Shown here in pieces: positions 8,078-16,853 of a stretch of 64,000 nucleotides of DNA. Positions within the stretch are counted from its first letter, which is position 1. Every line of letters starts with the position of its first letter. Where the stretch lies: the NCBI RefSeq assembly GCF_024703995.1, contig NZ_JAMXQV010000037.1, positions 1 to 64,000 of the forward strand. Direction: 5' to 3'. Source of the stretch: Amycolatopsis iheyensis. Lineage in GTDB: Bacteria > Actinomycetota > Actinomycetes > Mycobacteriales > Pseudonocardiaceae. The translations under genes and the position numbers were made by a program. A model generated the notes under the pieces. It searched no databases. It was given only the letters and a program-made list of their open reading frames with translations, and had not been told where the DNA came from.

Positions 8078-8407
8078 ATGAGTCTGACGCTGCCGGCCGG
8101 CGTGGCGCTTCCGGTGACCTCGGCGGCCCTGGTCCTGACGCAGCAGCCGGGCAACGGCGACAACGGCGGGCAGGGGGAGGACTTCGGCAAGTCGTCCCCG
8201 GTCGGCTTCCTGGTGCTGATCCTCTTCCTCATCGCGGTGGCCTTCCTGGTCCGGTCGATGACGAAGCACCTCAAGCGCGTCCCGGCCAGCTTCGACGAGC
8301 CGCCCGCGGAGGAGAAGCCGGCGGAACCGGCCCCGGCCGACCCGCCCGCCGACCCCGCCACCGAGAAGCCCGCGAAGGACTCTTCGCCGACGAAGGCAGA
8401 CAGCTAG
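8078..8407 (+). CDS. Small single-pass membrane protein downstream of mca
   Basis: 109 residues. An N-terminal hydrophobic stretch, a Gly/Asp/Asn linker, one strong transmembrane helix at about 43-62 (G-F-L-V-L-I-L-F-L-I-A-V-A-F-L-V) and a long Pro/Glu/Ala/Lys cytoplasmic tail. The position after mca is the one held by Rv1083 in mycobacteria (from memory). Possibly co-transcribed with mca; role unknown. Confidence 0.82.
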   Translation: MSLTLPAGVALPVTSAALVLTQQPGNGDNGGQGEDFGKSSPVGFLVLILFLIAVAFLVRSMTKHLKRVPASFDEPPAEEKPAEPAPADPPADPATEKPAKDSSPTKADS

Positions 8408-8420
8408 CTCCAGTCCCAAG

Positions 8421-8503
8421 CGCCCCAATGTGGCGTTCGGTGCGTCAGACGCACCGAACGCCACATTGGGTGCGTTGAACGCACCCAACGCCACATTGGG
8501 GCG
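8421..8503. repeat. Triple palindromic intergenic repeat (CCAATGTGGCGTT family)
   Basis: Three copies of one element: inverted at 8424-8445, direct at 8449-8470 and again at 8486-8503. The first two form a 22-bp stem with a 3-nt loop, and GGGTGCGT...ACGCACCC forms a second hairpin. It separates the convergent small membrane and pnkp genes, so it could act as a bidirectional terminator. Looks like a mobile intergenic repeat rather than a simple terminator. Confidence 0.8.
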
Positions 8504-8510
8504 CTGTGGG

Positions 8511-11003
8511 CTAGAGCCGCGGGTCCACCGGGTCCGACTCCAGCGCGAGCACCGCGAACACGCACTCGTGCACGCGCCACAGCGGCTCGCCGCGGGCCAG
8601 CCGCTCCAGTGCCTCCAGCCCCAGCGCGTACTCGCGCAGCGCGAGCATCCGCTTGCGGTTGAGCCCGCGCTTGCGCAGCCGGTCCAGGTTCGCCGGCAGC
8701 GTGTAGTCCGGGCCGTAGATGATCCGCAGGTACTCGCGCCCGCGGACCTTCACCCCGGGCTGCACCAGCCCGCGCGCACCCCGCGTCAGGTTCGCCGCCG
8801 GCTTGACGACCATGCCTTCGCCGCCGTCGGCCGTCAACGACTCCCACCACGAGACGCCCTCGGCGACCGACGCCGCGTCAAGCAGGTCCACCGTCCGCGT
8901 CCGGGTCCGCTGGAAGCGCGGCCCGGCCAGCCGGTCCAGCAGCGACAGGTGCCACGAGTGCGGCCGGTCGTGGTAGGCCGCACCGTCGGAGGCCAGCAGC
9001 TGGAACGGCGCCAGCCGGACGCCGTCCAGGCCCGACGTCGGCCAGCAGTAACGCCGGTACGCCGTCCGGTAGGCGTCCACTGTGGACTCCCGGAGCGCCG
9101 TTCGCTTCAGCAGGTCCGTGACGTCGATGCCGCGCGCGGCCGCCGTCGAGAGCGTCGAGACCGCCGCCGGCAGCACGGCCTGCGCGGCCGCGCCCACCGA
9201 CGCGTACTGGTCCGCGATCAGCGAACCCGCCTTCGCGCTCCACGGCAGCAGCTCGGCGTCGAGCAGCAGCCAGCCCGAGTTCAGCTCCTCGAACAGCCCG
9301 GCCGCCGCCGTGCGCACCTCGGCGAGCAGCGCAGCGTTCTGCGCCGCCGAGAAGAACGGCCGCCCGGTGCGCGTGTACACCGCCCCGCCGCCGTGGATGC
9401 CGAAGCGCTGCGAAGCGACGTCGTCGTCTCGGCACACCAGCACGACCGCCCGCGAGCCCATGTGCTTCTCTTCGCACACCACGGACTCCACCCCGGCCGC
9501 CCGGTACTCGGCGAACGCCTCCTCCGGGTGTTCCAGGTAGTCGTCGCGCGACGACGTCGAGCACGGCGCCATCGTCGGCGGCAGGTAGGGCAGCCACCGC
9601 GGGTCGACCGCGAACCGGCTCATCACCTCCAGCGCCGCCGCCGACTGCTCCGCCGAGACGCCGACCCGGCCGTGGTGCGCGGTCTGCACGATCCGCTTCC
9701 CGGTGACGTCGGCCAGCTCCAGCACGGCCGGCTCACGCCCGCCGAGCGGCCGCGAGGAGTCCAGCGGCCGGGCCGGCTCGTACCAGACGCGCTGCGCCTT
9801 CACGGAGACGACTTCGCGCTCCGGGTAGCGCAACGCGGTCAGCTTGCCGCCGAACACGACGCCGGTGTCGAGGCACATCGTGTTGTTGACCCACTCCGGC
9901 TCGAGCGTCGGCGTGTGCCCGTAGAGCACCATCGCGGACCCGCGGTAGTCGCGCGCCCACGGCAGCCGCACCGGCAGCCCGTACTCGTCGGTCTCGCCGG
10001 TCGTGTCGCCGTAGAGCGCCATGCTCCGCACCCGCCCGGACGCGCGCCCGTGGTACCGCTCGGGCAGCCCGGCGTGCGCGACGACGAGGTCGCCGCCGTC
10101 GAGGACGTAGTGCGCGATCAGCCCGTCGCAGAATTCGTGCGCCTGCCGCCGGAACTCTTCGCTTTCCGCGGCGAGCTGCTCGAGCGACTCGGCCAGCCCG
10201 TGCGCGACGTTGACCTTCCGCCCGTGCAGCGCGCGCACCAGCTTCTGCTCGTGGTTGCCGCAGACGACCAGCGCGTTCCCGGTCGAGGCCATGCCCATGA
10301 CGCGCCGCAGCACGCCCGGGGTGTCCGGGCCGCGGTCGACGAGGTCGCCGACGAACACCGCGGTCCGCCCGGCCGGGTGGACGCCGTCGGCGTACCCCAG
10401 CTCGGCCAGCAGCTCTTCGAGCTCGGCCGCGCAGCCGTGGACGTCGCCGATCACGTCGAAGGGCCCGGTCAGCTCGCGCTTGTCGTTGCGCAACGGCTCG
10501 GTGATGATCTCCGCCGCGGCGACCTCGGCCTCGCCGCGCAGCACGTGCACCCGCCGGAAACCCTCGCGCTCCAGCGACTTCAGCGAGCGCATCAGCTCAC
10601 CGCGCTGGCGCCGGATCACGTGGTCGCCGAAGTCGCGGTCGGGCCGCGAGGCGTTCCGCGCGACGCACACGCCGAGCGGCAGGTCGAGCACGATCGCCGT
10701 CGGCAGCACGTCGTGCTCCTTCGCGAGCTTCACCAGGCTCGCCCGCGAAGCGCGCTGGACGTTCGTCGCGTCGATGACGGTCATCCGCCCGGCCGCGAGC
10801 CGCTTGCCCGCGACGTAGTGCAGCGCGTCGAAGGCGTCGCCGGACGCGGACTGGTCGTTCTCGTCGTCGGCGACGAGCCCGCGGAAGAAGTCGCTGGAGA
10901 GCACCTGCGTCGGCGCGAAGTGCGTGCGTGCGAACGTCGACTTGCCGGAGCCGGAAGCGCCGACGAGCACGACGAGCGACATGTCGGGAACGGTCAGCTT
11001 CAC
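8511..11003 (-). CDS. pnkp: Bacterial polynucleotide kinase-phosphatase-ligase (RNA repair)
   Basis: 830 residues in three catalytic parts. Kinase: Walker A G-A-S-G-S-G-K-S-T at about 15-23. Phosphatase: G-D-V-H-G, G-D-L-V-D-R-G and G-N-H-E metal motifs of the calcineurin-like fold. Ligase-type adenylyltransferase: E-E-K-H-M-G-S-R supplies the K-x-x-G nucleotidyl lysine. Established role of the family: heals broken RNA ends and, with Hen1, seals tRNAs cut by ribotoxins. GTG 11003 overlaps the Hen1 stop by 4 nt (GTGA) and has GAGGAGG upstream, so both enzymes are made in a coupled way. Full length; no key residue is missing. Confidence 0.95.
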   Translation of the reverse strand: MKLTVPDMSLVVLVGASGSGKSTFARTHFAPTQVLSSDFFRGLVADDENDQSASGDAFDALHYVAGKRLAAGRMTVIDATNVQRASRASLVKLAKEHDVLPTAIVLDLPLGVCVARNASRPDRDFGDHVIRRQRGELMRSLKSLEREGFRRVHVLRGEAEVAAAEIITEPLRNDKRELTGPFDVIGDVHGCAAELEELLAELGYADGVHPAGRTAVFVGDLVDRGPDTPGVLRRVMGMASTGNALVVCGNHEQKLVRALHGRKVNVAHGLAESLEQLAAESEEFRRQAHEFCDGLIAHYVLDGGDLVVAHAGLPERYHGRASGRVRSMALYGDTTGETDEYGLPVRLPWARDYRGSAMVLYGHTPTLEPEWVNNTMCLDTGVVFGGKLTALRYPEREVVSVKAQRVWYEPARPLDSSRPLGGREPAVLELADVTGKRIVQTAHHGRVGVSAEQSAAALEVMSRFAVDPRWLPYLPPTMAPCSTSSRDDYLEHPEEAFAEYRAAGVESVVCEEKHMGSRAVVLVCRDDDVASQRFGIHGGGAVYTRTGRPFFSAAQNAALLAEVRTAAAGLFEELNSGWLLLDAELLPWSAKAGSLIADQYASVGAAAQAVLPAAVSTLSTAAARGIDVTDLLKRTALRESTVDAYRTAYRRYCWPTSGLDGVRLAPFQLLASDGAAYHDRPHSWHLSLLDRLAGPRFQRTRTRTVDLLDAASVAEGVSWWESLTADGGEGMVVKPAANLTRGARGLVQPGVKVRGREYLRIIYGPDYTLPANLDRLRKRGLNRKRMLALREYALGLEALERLARGEPLWRVHECVFAVLALESDPVDPRL

Positions 11004-12367
11004 GCGGCCACCTCCTCGTTGCTCGTGAAGACCGCCAGTTGGGTCGGCGGTCCCGAAACCTGGTCCTCCGGTCCCACCGGGAGGAACCGCACGGCGTAGC
11101 CGTACCGGGCGGCGACGCCGTCGGACCACGCGCGGAATTCCGCCCGCGTCCATTCGAACCGGTGGTCGGCGTGCCGGAAATGCCCCATCGGCAGGAACTC
11201 GAACAGCCGGTTGTACTCCGCGTTCGGCGTCGTGACGAGCACCGTGCGCGGCGCCGCGACCCCGAACACCGCGTGCTCCAGGGCCGGCAGGCGCTCTTCG
11301 TCGATGTGTTCGACGACCTCCATCAGCACCGCGGCGTCGTAGCCGGCCAGCGCCGGGTCGGCGTAGGTCAGCGCGGACTGCCGCAGCGTGACGCGGGTGC
11401 CGTCCTTCATCCGCTTTTCGGCGATGTTCAGCGCGCTCGAGGAGACGTCGACGCCGACGATCTCGGTGAACGACCGGTCCTTCTCGAGCACGCGCAGCAG
11501 CGCGCCGCCCCCGCAGCCGAGGTCGAGCACGCGCCGGGCGCCCGCGGCCCGCAACGCGGCGAGCACACTGCCGTGGCGCTGCGAGGCGAGGCTCTCCGGC
11601 TTGTCCGGCACCTCGGTGACGAGTGCCTCGGCCTCGGCCGGGACGTCGTCCGCCTCGGCCAGCCGCGAGAGCGCATACGCGACGACCGGGCGGCGCCGCT
11701 CGAGGTAGCGGTTCGTGATGAGCGTCCGCTCGGGGTGGTCGCCGAGCCAGCCTTCGCCGGCGCGCAGCAGCTTGTCGGCCTCGTCCTGGCCGACCCAGTA
11801 GTGCTTGTCGCCGTCGAGGGCGGGCAGCAGGACGTAGAGGTGACGGAGTGCGTCGGCCACCCGGTGCGTGCCGGTGAGCCGCAGGTCGACGTAGCGGCTG
11901 TCGCCCCACTGCGGGAACTCGGGGTCGAGCGGGATCGGCGTGGCGGTGATCTGCCAGCCGAGCGGCGCGAACAGCTTGTGCACGACCTCGGCGCCGCCGC
12001 GCGCGGACAGCGCCGGCACCTGGATCTCCAGGTCGAACGCCTCGTCGACGAGCTCCGGCCGCGCGGCACAGCGCCCGGCGAGCGCGGTGGTGAACGCGGC
12101 CCGCAGCGCGACCCCGAGGTACGAGCCGCCGGCGTAGGGCCGGTCGTTGACGTACTGGGTCAGCGACGTCCCGCCACCCCGCACGAGCGCGACGGGGTCG
12201 ATCTCGACGAACAACGCGACGGTGCACCGCTCCGGCTCCGCTTCGGGGTAGAAGACGTGCGCGGTGCCGGCGGAAAGCGCGACCGACTGGGCCTTCTCCG
12301 GGTGTTTGTGCAGGAGGAAGCCCAGTTCGGTGGCGGGGTTGCGGGTCGTCGTGATCGTCAGCAGCAC
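11000..12367 (-). CDS. hen1: 3'-terminal RNA ribose 2'-O-methyltransferase Hen1
   Basis: 455 residues, GTG start. The N-terminal half is the bacterial Hen1-specific domain that activates the Pnkp ligase; the C-terminal half is the methyltransferase, with SAM motif V-L-D-L-G-C-G-G-G and the metal motif E-V-V-E-H followed by a further His/Glu set. Methylates the 2'-OH at the break before ligation so that a repaired tRNA resists re-cleavage (established for Pnkp/Hen1). Overlaps pnkp by 4 nt. Divergent from the DUF255 gene, with 65 bp between starts and no clear SD, so it may be leaderless. Confidence 0.95.
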   Translation of the reverse strand: MLLTITTTRNPATELGFLLHKHPEKAQSVALSAGTAHVFYPEAEPERCTVALFVEIDPVALVRGGGTSLTQYVNDRPYAGGSYLGVALRAAFTTALAGRCAARPELVDEAFDLEIQVPALSARGGAEVVHKLFAPLGWQITATPIPLDPEFPQWGDSRYVDLRLTGTHRVADALRHLYVLLPALDGDKHYWVGQDEADKLLRAGEGWLGDHPERTLITNRYLERRRPVVAYALSRLAEADDVPAEAEALVTEVPDKPESLASQRHGSVLAALRAAGARRVLDLGCGGGALLRVLEKDRSFTEIVGVDVSSSALNIAEKRMKDGTRVTLRQSALTYADPALAGYDAAVLMEVVEHIDEERLPALEHAVFGVAAPRTVLVTTPNAEYNRLFEFLPMGHFRHADHRFEWTRAEFRAWSDGVAARYGYAVRFLPVGPEDQVSGPPTQLAVFTSNEEVAA

Positions 12368-12432
12368 CGGCTCAGTGTGGCGGAGTGCCGGTGAGGCGCG
12401 CGCCCGGTTTTCCGGGGTGCGACCCTGGAGGC

Positions 12433-14400
12433 ATGAACCGCCTCGCCAGCGCGACCAGCCCGTACCTGCTCCAGCACGCGGACAACCCGGTCGAATGGTG
12501 GCAGTGGGGTCCCGAGGCGCTGGCCGAGGCGCGGCTGCGGAACGTGCCGATCCTGCTTTCGGTCGGCTACGCCGCGTGCCACTGGTGCCACGTCATGGCG
12601 CACGAGTCCTTCGAGGACGCCGAAACCGCCGCCGTCATGAACGCGGGCTTCGTCAACATCAAGGTCGACCGCGAGGAGCGGCCGGACATCGACGCCGTGT
12701 ACATGGCCGCCACCCAGGCGATGACCGGGCAAGGCGGCTGGCCGATGACGTGCTTCCTGACCCCGGACGGCGAGCCGTTCCACTGCGGCACCTACTACCC
12801 GCCGTCGCCGCGGCCCGGCATGCCGTCGTTCCGGCAGCTGCTCGCCGCCGTCACCGAGGCGTGGCGGGAGCGGCCGGCCGAGCTGCTCGACGGCGCGAAG
12901 CAGATCGTCGCGCACATCGCCGAGCAGACCGGCCCGCTCAAGGAGTCCGTTGTGGACGAAGCCGTGCTCGCGGGCGCGGTCGAGAAGCTGGCGCAGGAAG
13001 CGGATCCGGTCAACGGCGGGTTCGGCCGCGCGCCGAAGTTCCCGCCGTCGATGGTCCTGGAGTTCCTCCTGCGCCACCACGAGCGCACCGGGTCGGACGT
13101 CGCGCTGTCCCTTGTGGACAAGACGGCCGAGGCGATGGCCCGCGGTGGCCTCTACGACCAGCTCGCGGGTGGCTTCGCGCGGTACTCCGTCGACGCCGAG
13201 TGGATCGTGCCGCACTTCGAGAAGATGTTGTACGACAACGCGTTGCTGCTCAGGTTCTACGCGCACCTGTGGCGGCGCACCGGCTCGGCGACGGGCTTGC
13301 GGGTCGCGTCGGGCACCGCCGAGTTCCTTTTCGATGGGCTGCGAACGCCGGAAGGTGGGTTCGCCTCCTCGCTGGACGCGGACACCGACGGCGTCGAAGG
13401 CCTGACGTACGTCTGGACGCCGGCGCAGCTGCGCGAGGTGCTCGGCGACGACTCCGCGGCGGCGCTGTTCGGCGTCACGGAAGAGGGCACGTTCGAGGAG
13501 GGTGCGTCGACGTTGCGCCTGTTCGGCGACCTGCCGGAAGCGACGCGCGTCAAGCTCCTGGAGGCCCGCGCGAAGCGGCCGCAGCCGGGCCGGGACGACA
13601 AGATCATCGCGTCCTGGAACGGCTTGGCGATCACCGCCCTGGCCGAGGCGGGCGTCGCGCTGGACCGTCCACAGTGGATCGAGTGGGCGGTCGACGCGGC
13701 CGAGCTGCTGCTGCGGGTGCACGTCGTCGACGGACGGCTCCGGCGCAGCTCGCGTGACGGCGTCGTCGGCGACTCGGCGGGCGTCCTGGAGGACTACGCC
13801 TGCGTTGCCGACGGGTTCCTGGCCCTGCACCAGGCGACCGGTGACGCGAAGTGGCTCGCCGAGGCGACCCGGCTGCTGGACCTCGCGTTGACGCACTTCG
13901 CGTCCCCGGACGTCCCGGGCGCGTACTTCGACACCGCCGACGACGCCGAGACGCTGGTCCAGCGCCCGGCCGACCCGGGGGACAACGCGAGCCCGGCGGG
14001 GGCGTCGGCGCTGGCCGGCGCGTTGCTGACGGCGTCCGCGCTGGCGGGCCACGAGAGCGCGGCGCGCTATCGCGAGGCGGCCGAGCTGGCGGTTCGCCGG
14101 GTCGGGGTGCTCGCCGGGCGGGTGCCGCGGTTCGCCGGGCACTGGCTGTCGGTCGCCGAAGCCCTGCAGGCCGGTCCGGTGCAGGTGGCGGTGGTCGGCG
14201 GCGATCCTTCGCTCCGGCTGGCCACGGCGCGCGGGGTGCACGGCGGCGGCATCGTGCTGGCGGGCGAGCCGGACGCGCCGGGTGTCCCGCTGCTGGCGGA
14301 GCGCCCGCTGGTCGACGGCGCGGCGGCGGCGTACGTCTGCCGCGGTTACGTCTGCGACCGCCCGGTCACGTCCGCGGAGGCGCTCGCCGCTCAGCTCTGA
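12433..14400 (+). CDS. DUF255 thioredoxin-domain protein (YyaL/SSP411 type)
   Basis: 655 residues. Opens with the family signature N-R-L...S-P-Y-L-L-Q-H-A-x-N-P-V-x-W and carries a thioredoxin-like C-H-W-C-H-V-M motif at residues 54-60, then a six-hairpin glycosidase-like (alpha/alpha) toroid with N-G-L-A-I-T and D-N-A-L-L. The redox motif and the toroid suggest a cytosolic protein acting on an unknown substrate. Same family and neighbourhood as Rv1084 (memory). ATG 12433 was chosen because the longer upstream reading adds 16 non-conserved residues. Confidence 0.92.
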   Translation: MNRLASATSPYLLQHADNPVEWWQWGPEALAEARLRNVPILLSVGYAACHWCHVMAHESFEDAETAAVMNAGFVNIKVDREERPDIDAVYMAATQAMTGQGGWPMTCFLTPDGEPFHCGTYYPPSPRPGMPSFRQLLAAVTEAWRERPAELLDGAKQIVAHIAEQTGPLKESVVDEAVLAGAVEKLAQEADPVNGGFGRAPKFPPSMVLEFLLRHHERTGSDVALSLVDKTAEAMARGGLYDQLAGGFARYSVDAEWIVPHFEKMLYDNALLLRFYAHLWRRTGSATGLRVASGTAEFLFDGLRTPEGGFASSLDADTDGVEGLTYVWTPAQLREVLGDDSAAALFGVTEEGTFEEGASTLRLFGDLPEATRVKLLEARAKRPQPGRDDKIIASWNGLAITALAEAGVALDRPQWIEWAVDAAELLLRVHVVDGRLRRSSRDGVVGDSAGVLEDYACVADGFLALHQATGDAKWLAEATRLLDLALTHFASPDVPGAYFDTADDAETLVQRPADPGDNASPAGASALAGALLTASALAGHESAARYREAAELAVRRVGVLAGRVPRFAGHWLSVAEALQAGPVQVAVVGGDPSLRLATARGVHGGGIVLAGEPDAPGVPLLAERPLVDGAAAAYVCRGYVCDRPVTSAEALAAQL

Positions 14401-14426
14401 GCGGCACTTTTACGTGAAAGTGCCGC
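14401..14426. terminator. Palindromic terminator after the DUF255 gene
   Basis: GCGGCACTTT at 14401-14410 pairs with 14417-14426 around TACGTG. It starts at the first base after the stop. Confidence 0.75.
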
Positions 14427-14470
14427 ATTGCGCTCTGGGTGAACGGCATGCCCAAGGCGCTGCTTTCGGC

Positions 14471-14501
14471 GTAGCGTCAGTAGCGTTGTAATCATGTAAT
14501 C
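14471..14501 (+). promoter_or_regulatory. Two direct-repeat pairs upstream of the 14517 gene
   Basis: GTAGCGT occurs at 14471 and 14480, and TGTAATC at 14487 and 14495, in phase about 8-9 bp apart. Tandem near-helical-turn repeats just upstream of the SD suggest an operator; no binding protein is assigned. Confidence 0.4.
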
Positions 14502-14516
14502 GCGGAGGTGGCGAAC

Positions 14517-15074
14517 ATGGGACGAGGCTGGAAGGGCGGCCGCGGCTGGCAGCAGGCGGAGGTGCCGTCGGCCGACGATGCGGCGGCCTGGTTCGGCGGG
14601 CGCCTGCCCGACGGCTGGTTCACCGGCGCGCCGGAGGTCACGGTCGACCGCGAGGAGATCATCGTCGTCGGCGAGCTGCCGGCGCTGACCGAGGAGCACG
14701 CCGACGACGCGGCCCGCGCGGCCGCCGAAGAGGGCCGGATCAGCCGGTACCGCGAGGAGACGCGCGACGAGCGCATCGAGATCGCGCGCCAGGCCGAGCA
14801 CCGCTACCAGCGCAAGGTGTCGTGGGGCGCGCGGCTGGGTGGCACCAAGGCGCTGTTCACGACGCATTCGGCCCCGGTGATGACCCGGCTGCGGCAGCCG
14901 GAGCGCCTGATCCTGGACACGCTGGTGGACGCGGGCGTGGCCCGCTCCCGGTCGGACGCGCTGGCCTGGGCGGTCCGCCTGGTGGGCGAGCATGCGGACA
15001 GCTGGCTCGGCGAGCTGCGGGAAGCGATGAGCAAGGTCGACGACTTGCGCTCGAAGGGCCCGGACCTGGCTTGA
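14517..15074 (+). CDS. Hypothetical protein with helical C-terminal domain
   Basis: 185 residues from ATG 14517, with GGAGG 8 nt upstream; GTG 14508 is an alternative start overlapping that SD. N-terminal Gly/Trp-rich segment (G-R-G-W-K-G-G-R-G-W), a middle region rich in Glu/Arg, and a C-terminal helix-turn-helix-like region (R-S-R-S-D-A-L-A-W-A-V-R-L-V) that resembles RHH/MetJ-like regulator ends. I do not recognise the family. A DNA-binding role is possible given the upstream direct repeats. Confidence 0.7.
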   Translation: MGRGWKGGRGWQQAEVPSADDAAAWFGGRLPDGWFTGAPEVTVDREEIIVVGELPALTEEHADDAARAAAEEGRISRYREETRDERIEIARQAEHRYQRKVSWGARLGGTKALFTTHSAPVMTRLRQPERLILDTLVDAGVARSRSDALAWAVRLVGEHADSWLGELREAMSKVDDLRSKGPDLA

Positions 15075-15078
15075 CCCA

Positions 15079-15107
15079 CGGGGTGCCGCCCCCTCGACGG
15101 CACCCCG
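15079..15107 (+). terminator. Hairpin after the 14517 gene
   Basis: CGGGGTGCCG at 15079-15088 pairs with 15098-15107, 5 nt past the stop codon. No U-tract. Confidence 0.55.
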
Positions 15108-15184
15108 CGAGCCCTCCCTGCCGCAGTTGTCGTGAGTGTTCAGGGCGGGTAGAACCGCCCGGGACACACAACCCGGCGCCGGCC

Positions 15185-15251
15185 GCCCCCCCCCCCGCGG
15201 GTTGTTTGTGTGGGTGGGGGGGGGCCCCCCCCCCCCCCCCACCCCCCCCCA
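15185..15251. other. Homopolymer C/G tract, suspect sequence
   Basis: About 65 bp of long C runs and G runs broken by a short GTTTGTGTGGGT segment. Nothing else in the window resembles it. It could be a G-quadruplex/i-motif region or, more likely, mis-called or slipped consensus. It lies just downstream of the 15256 minus-strand stop and interrupts no gene I call. Confidence 0.7.
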
Positions 15252-15255
15252 CGGC

Positions 15256-15693
15256 TCAGTCCGCGACCAGGATCGGCTTCCGGAAGCCCGCACCCAGCTC
15301 ACGCTGCCGCCGCACGCACCAGGCGCCCGGCGCGATGCCGGTCGCCCCGTGTTCCGGGTGGATGAGGTACGCCGGCGCGGTGTTCTCGAACGCCGCGATC
15401 GCCAGGCGTTCCGGGTCGCCCACCCAGGTCGTCAGGCGGCACGTGCCGCGGTCCGCGACCAGCGTGTGCGGGTTGTTGCCCGCTTCGCCGCGGACGAGTT
15501 CACGTCCTTCCGCGGGCAGTTCCCAGAAATCGCGCCGCGTGTGCGACGGCGCGACCAGGGCGAGCGGCAGCACGAGCAGGTCACCCTGGGCCTGCAGGCC
15601 GTCGATCACCGGGACGGTGACCTGGCGGTCCAGGTGGTCGAGGACGTCGAGCCCGGTCCGGTCGAGCAGTTCGGCAAGGTACACAGGAATCAC
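15256..15693 (-). CDS. Hypothetical protein
   Basis: 145 residues, GTG start 8 nt after the DUF6745 gene, so probably one operon. No signal peptide or membrane segment. Contains V-I-D-G-L-Q-A-Q-G-D-L-L-V-L-P-L and a W-V-G-D-P-E-R-L-A-I stretch. I do not recognise it; the link to the upstream DUF6745 gene is the only context. Confidence 0.75.
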   Translation of the reverse strand: MIPVYLAELLDRTGLDVLDHLDRQVTVPVIDGLQAQGDLLVLPLALVAPSHTRRDFWELPAEGRELVRGEAGNNPHTLVADRGTCRLTTWVGDPERLAIAAFENTAPAYLIHPEHGATGIAPGAWCVRRQRELGAGFRKPILVAD

Positions 15694-15701
15694 CTCGGGA
15701 G

Positions 15702-16682
15702 TCAGGTCCGGCGCAGCAGGCCGGCGTACTGGGCTCCGGTGAGCCCGTACGACCAGCCGGCCGCGTCCAGGGGATGGTCGAATTCGGCGGGCACGCGCAG
15801 CCCGTAGCGGCGGCGAGTGCCGTCACGCTCCACCGAGCCGTTCACGGCCAGCAGCAGCCGCGTGGGCGCGTGCCACTTCTGCGGTGGCAGGTTGTAGAGC
15901 TGGAGTTCGCAGCCGGGGTTGCCGGGATCGGGTGCCTGGCTCAGGAGTTTCAGCCCGGACTGGTCGATGTAGGCGGGCCAGCCGAGGTGCTCGACCGCGC
16001 ACCGCCGCACCTCGACGTTGAACTCCTTGTTGATCCGTTCCGCGGTCGGGTCCTCGATCACCCAGGACGGCACCCGCGTGCCGTGCCACACGTGCACGGT
16101 CCAGCCGTCGGGGTAGACCACTGCGGGCCCGGTCGCGCAGTGCAGCCGGCGGCCGTCGCCGGCGGGCTCGGTGCGGAGGGCGAGGGGCCGTTCGGCGACG
16201 ACGCAGTAGCCGTCGCGCGGCCACCACCAGCCGCACGAGCGCACGAGGGTCGCCCACAGCTCCGTTTCCGGCTCGCCCGTGTCCGGCTCCACCCAGTAGA
16301 CGTCCTGCTGGCCGTACCAGTGCAGACCGAGGTGCTGCGGGATCGCGGCCCTGATCAGGCCGGCGATGGCGTCTTTGGCGGTCTGCCGCAGTCCGGGACG
16401 TTCGCGGCGACGGGCCCGCAGCGCGGTCACCCGGTTCGCCAACCGCCCTTCCACTGCTTGCCGACCGGCCAGGGAAAGCGCTTGCGGCGGCGGTAATTCG
16501 GCCACCGCGGCGTTCGGCGACGGCACCCAGACGAACTCGGGCGGTGGCTCGCCCAGCAGGGCGTACAAGCGGGTGATGGCGTCCTCGGCCGCCGCGCGAT
16601 CAGCGGGATCGGTGCGGAAGGCGTGCTTCACCCATGCGGAATAGTCGGGAATCCGGCGGTCCGGCCGCCGCGAGGCGCTCAA
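15702..16682 (-). CDS. DUF6745 domain protein
   Basis: 326 residues with a Trp-rich core: W-W-W-P-R-D-G-Y-C-V-V-A-E-R-P, H-C-A-T-G-P-A-V-V-Y-P-D-G-W and V-W-H-G-T-R-V-P, which I recall as DUF6745. The apparent start is TTG 16682 with no SD; the true start may be further in. Cytosolic by composition. Paired with the 15256 gene. Function unknown. Confidence 0.75.
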   Translation of the reverse strand: MSASRRPDRRIPDYSAWVKHAFRTDPADRAAAEDAITRLYALLGEPPPEFVWVPSPNAAVAELPPPQALSLAGRQAVEGRLANRVTALRARRRERPGLRQTAKDAIAGLIRAAIPQHLGLHWYGQQDVYWVEPDTGEPETELWATLVRSCGWWWPRDGYCVVAERPLALRTEPAGDGRRLHCATGPAVVYPDGWTVHVWHGTRVPSWVIEDPTAERINKEFNVEVRRCAVEHLGWPAYIDQSGLKLLSQAPDPGNPGCELQLYNLPPQKWHAPTRLLLAVNGSVERDGTRRRYGLRVPAEFDHPLDAAGWSYGLTGAQYAGLLRRT

Positions 16683-16853
16683 CGCGCGAGGGCGCGCACG
16701 CCCTTTCGAATCGACATGTCCCGATCATGACAGCACGTTCGCCGATCGCGCAAGCCTGGACCTGGCGCGGCCTTCGCGCCTAGAGTTCGTCTTGTCCACG
16801 GTCCGTGCCGTGGTTCCGCCGTCGCACCGCACTTTCCGTGAAGGAAGGCGTCC

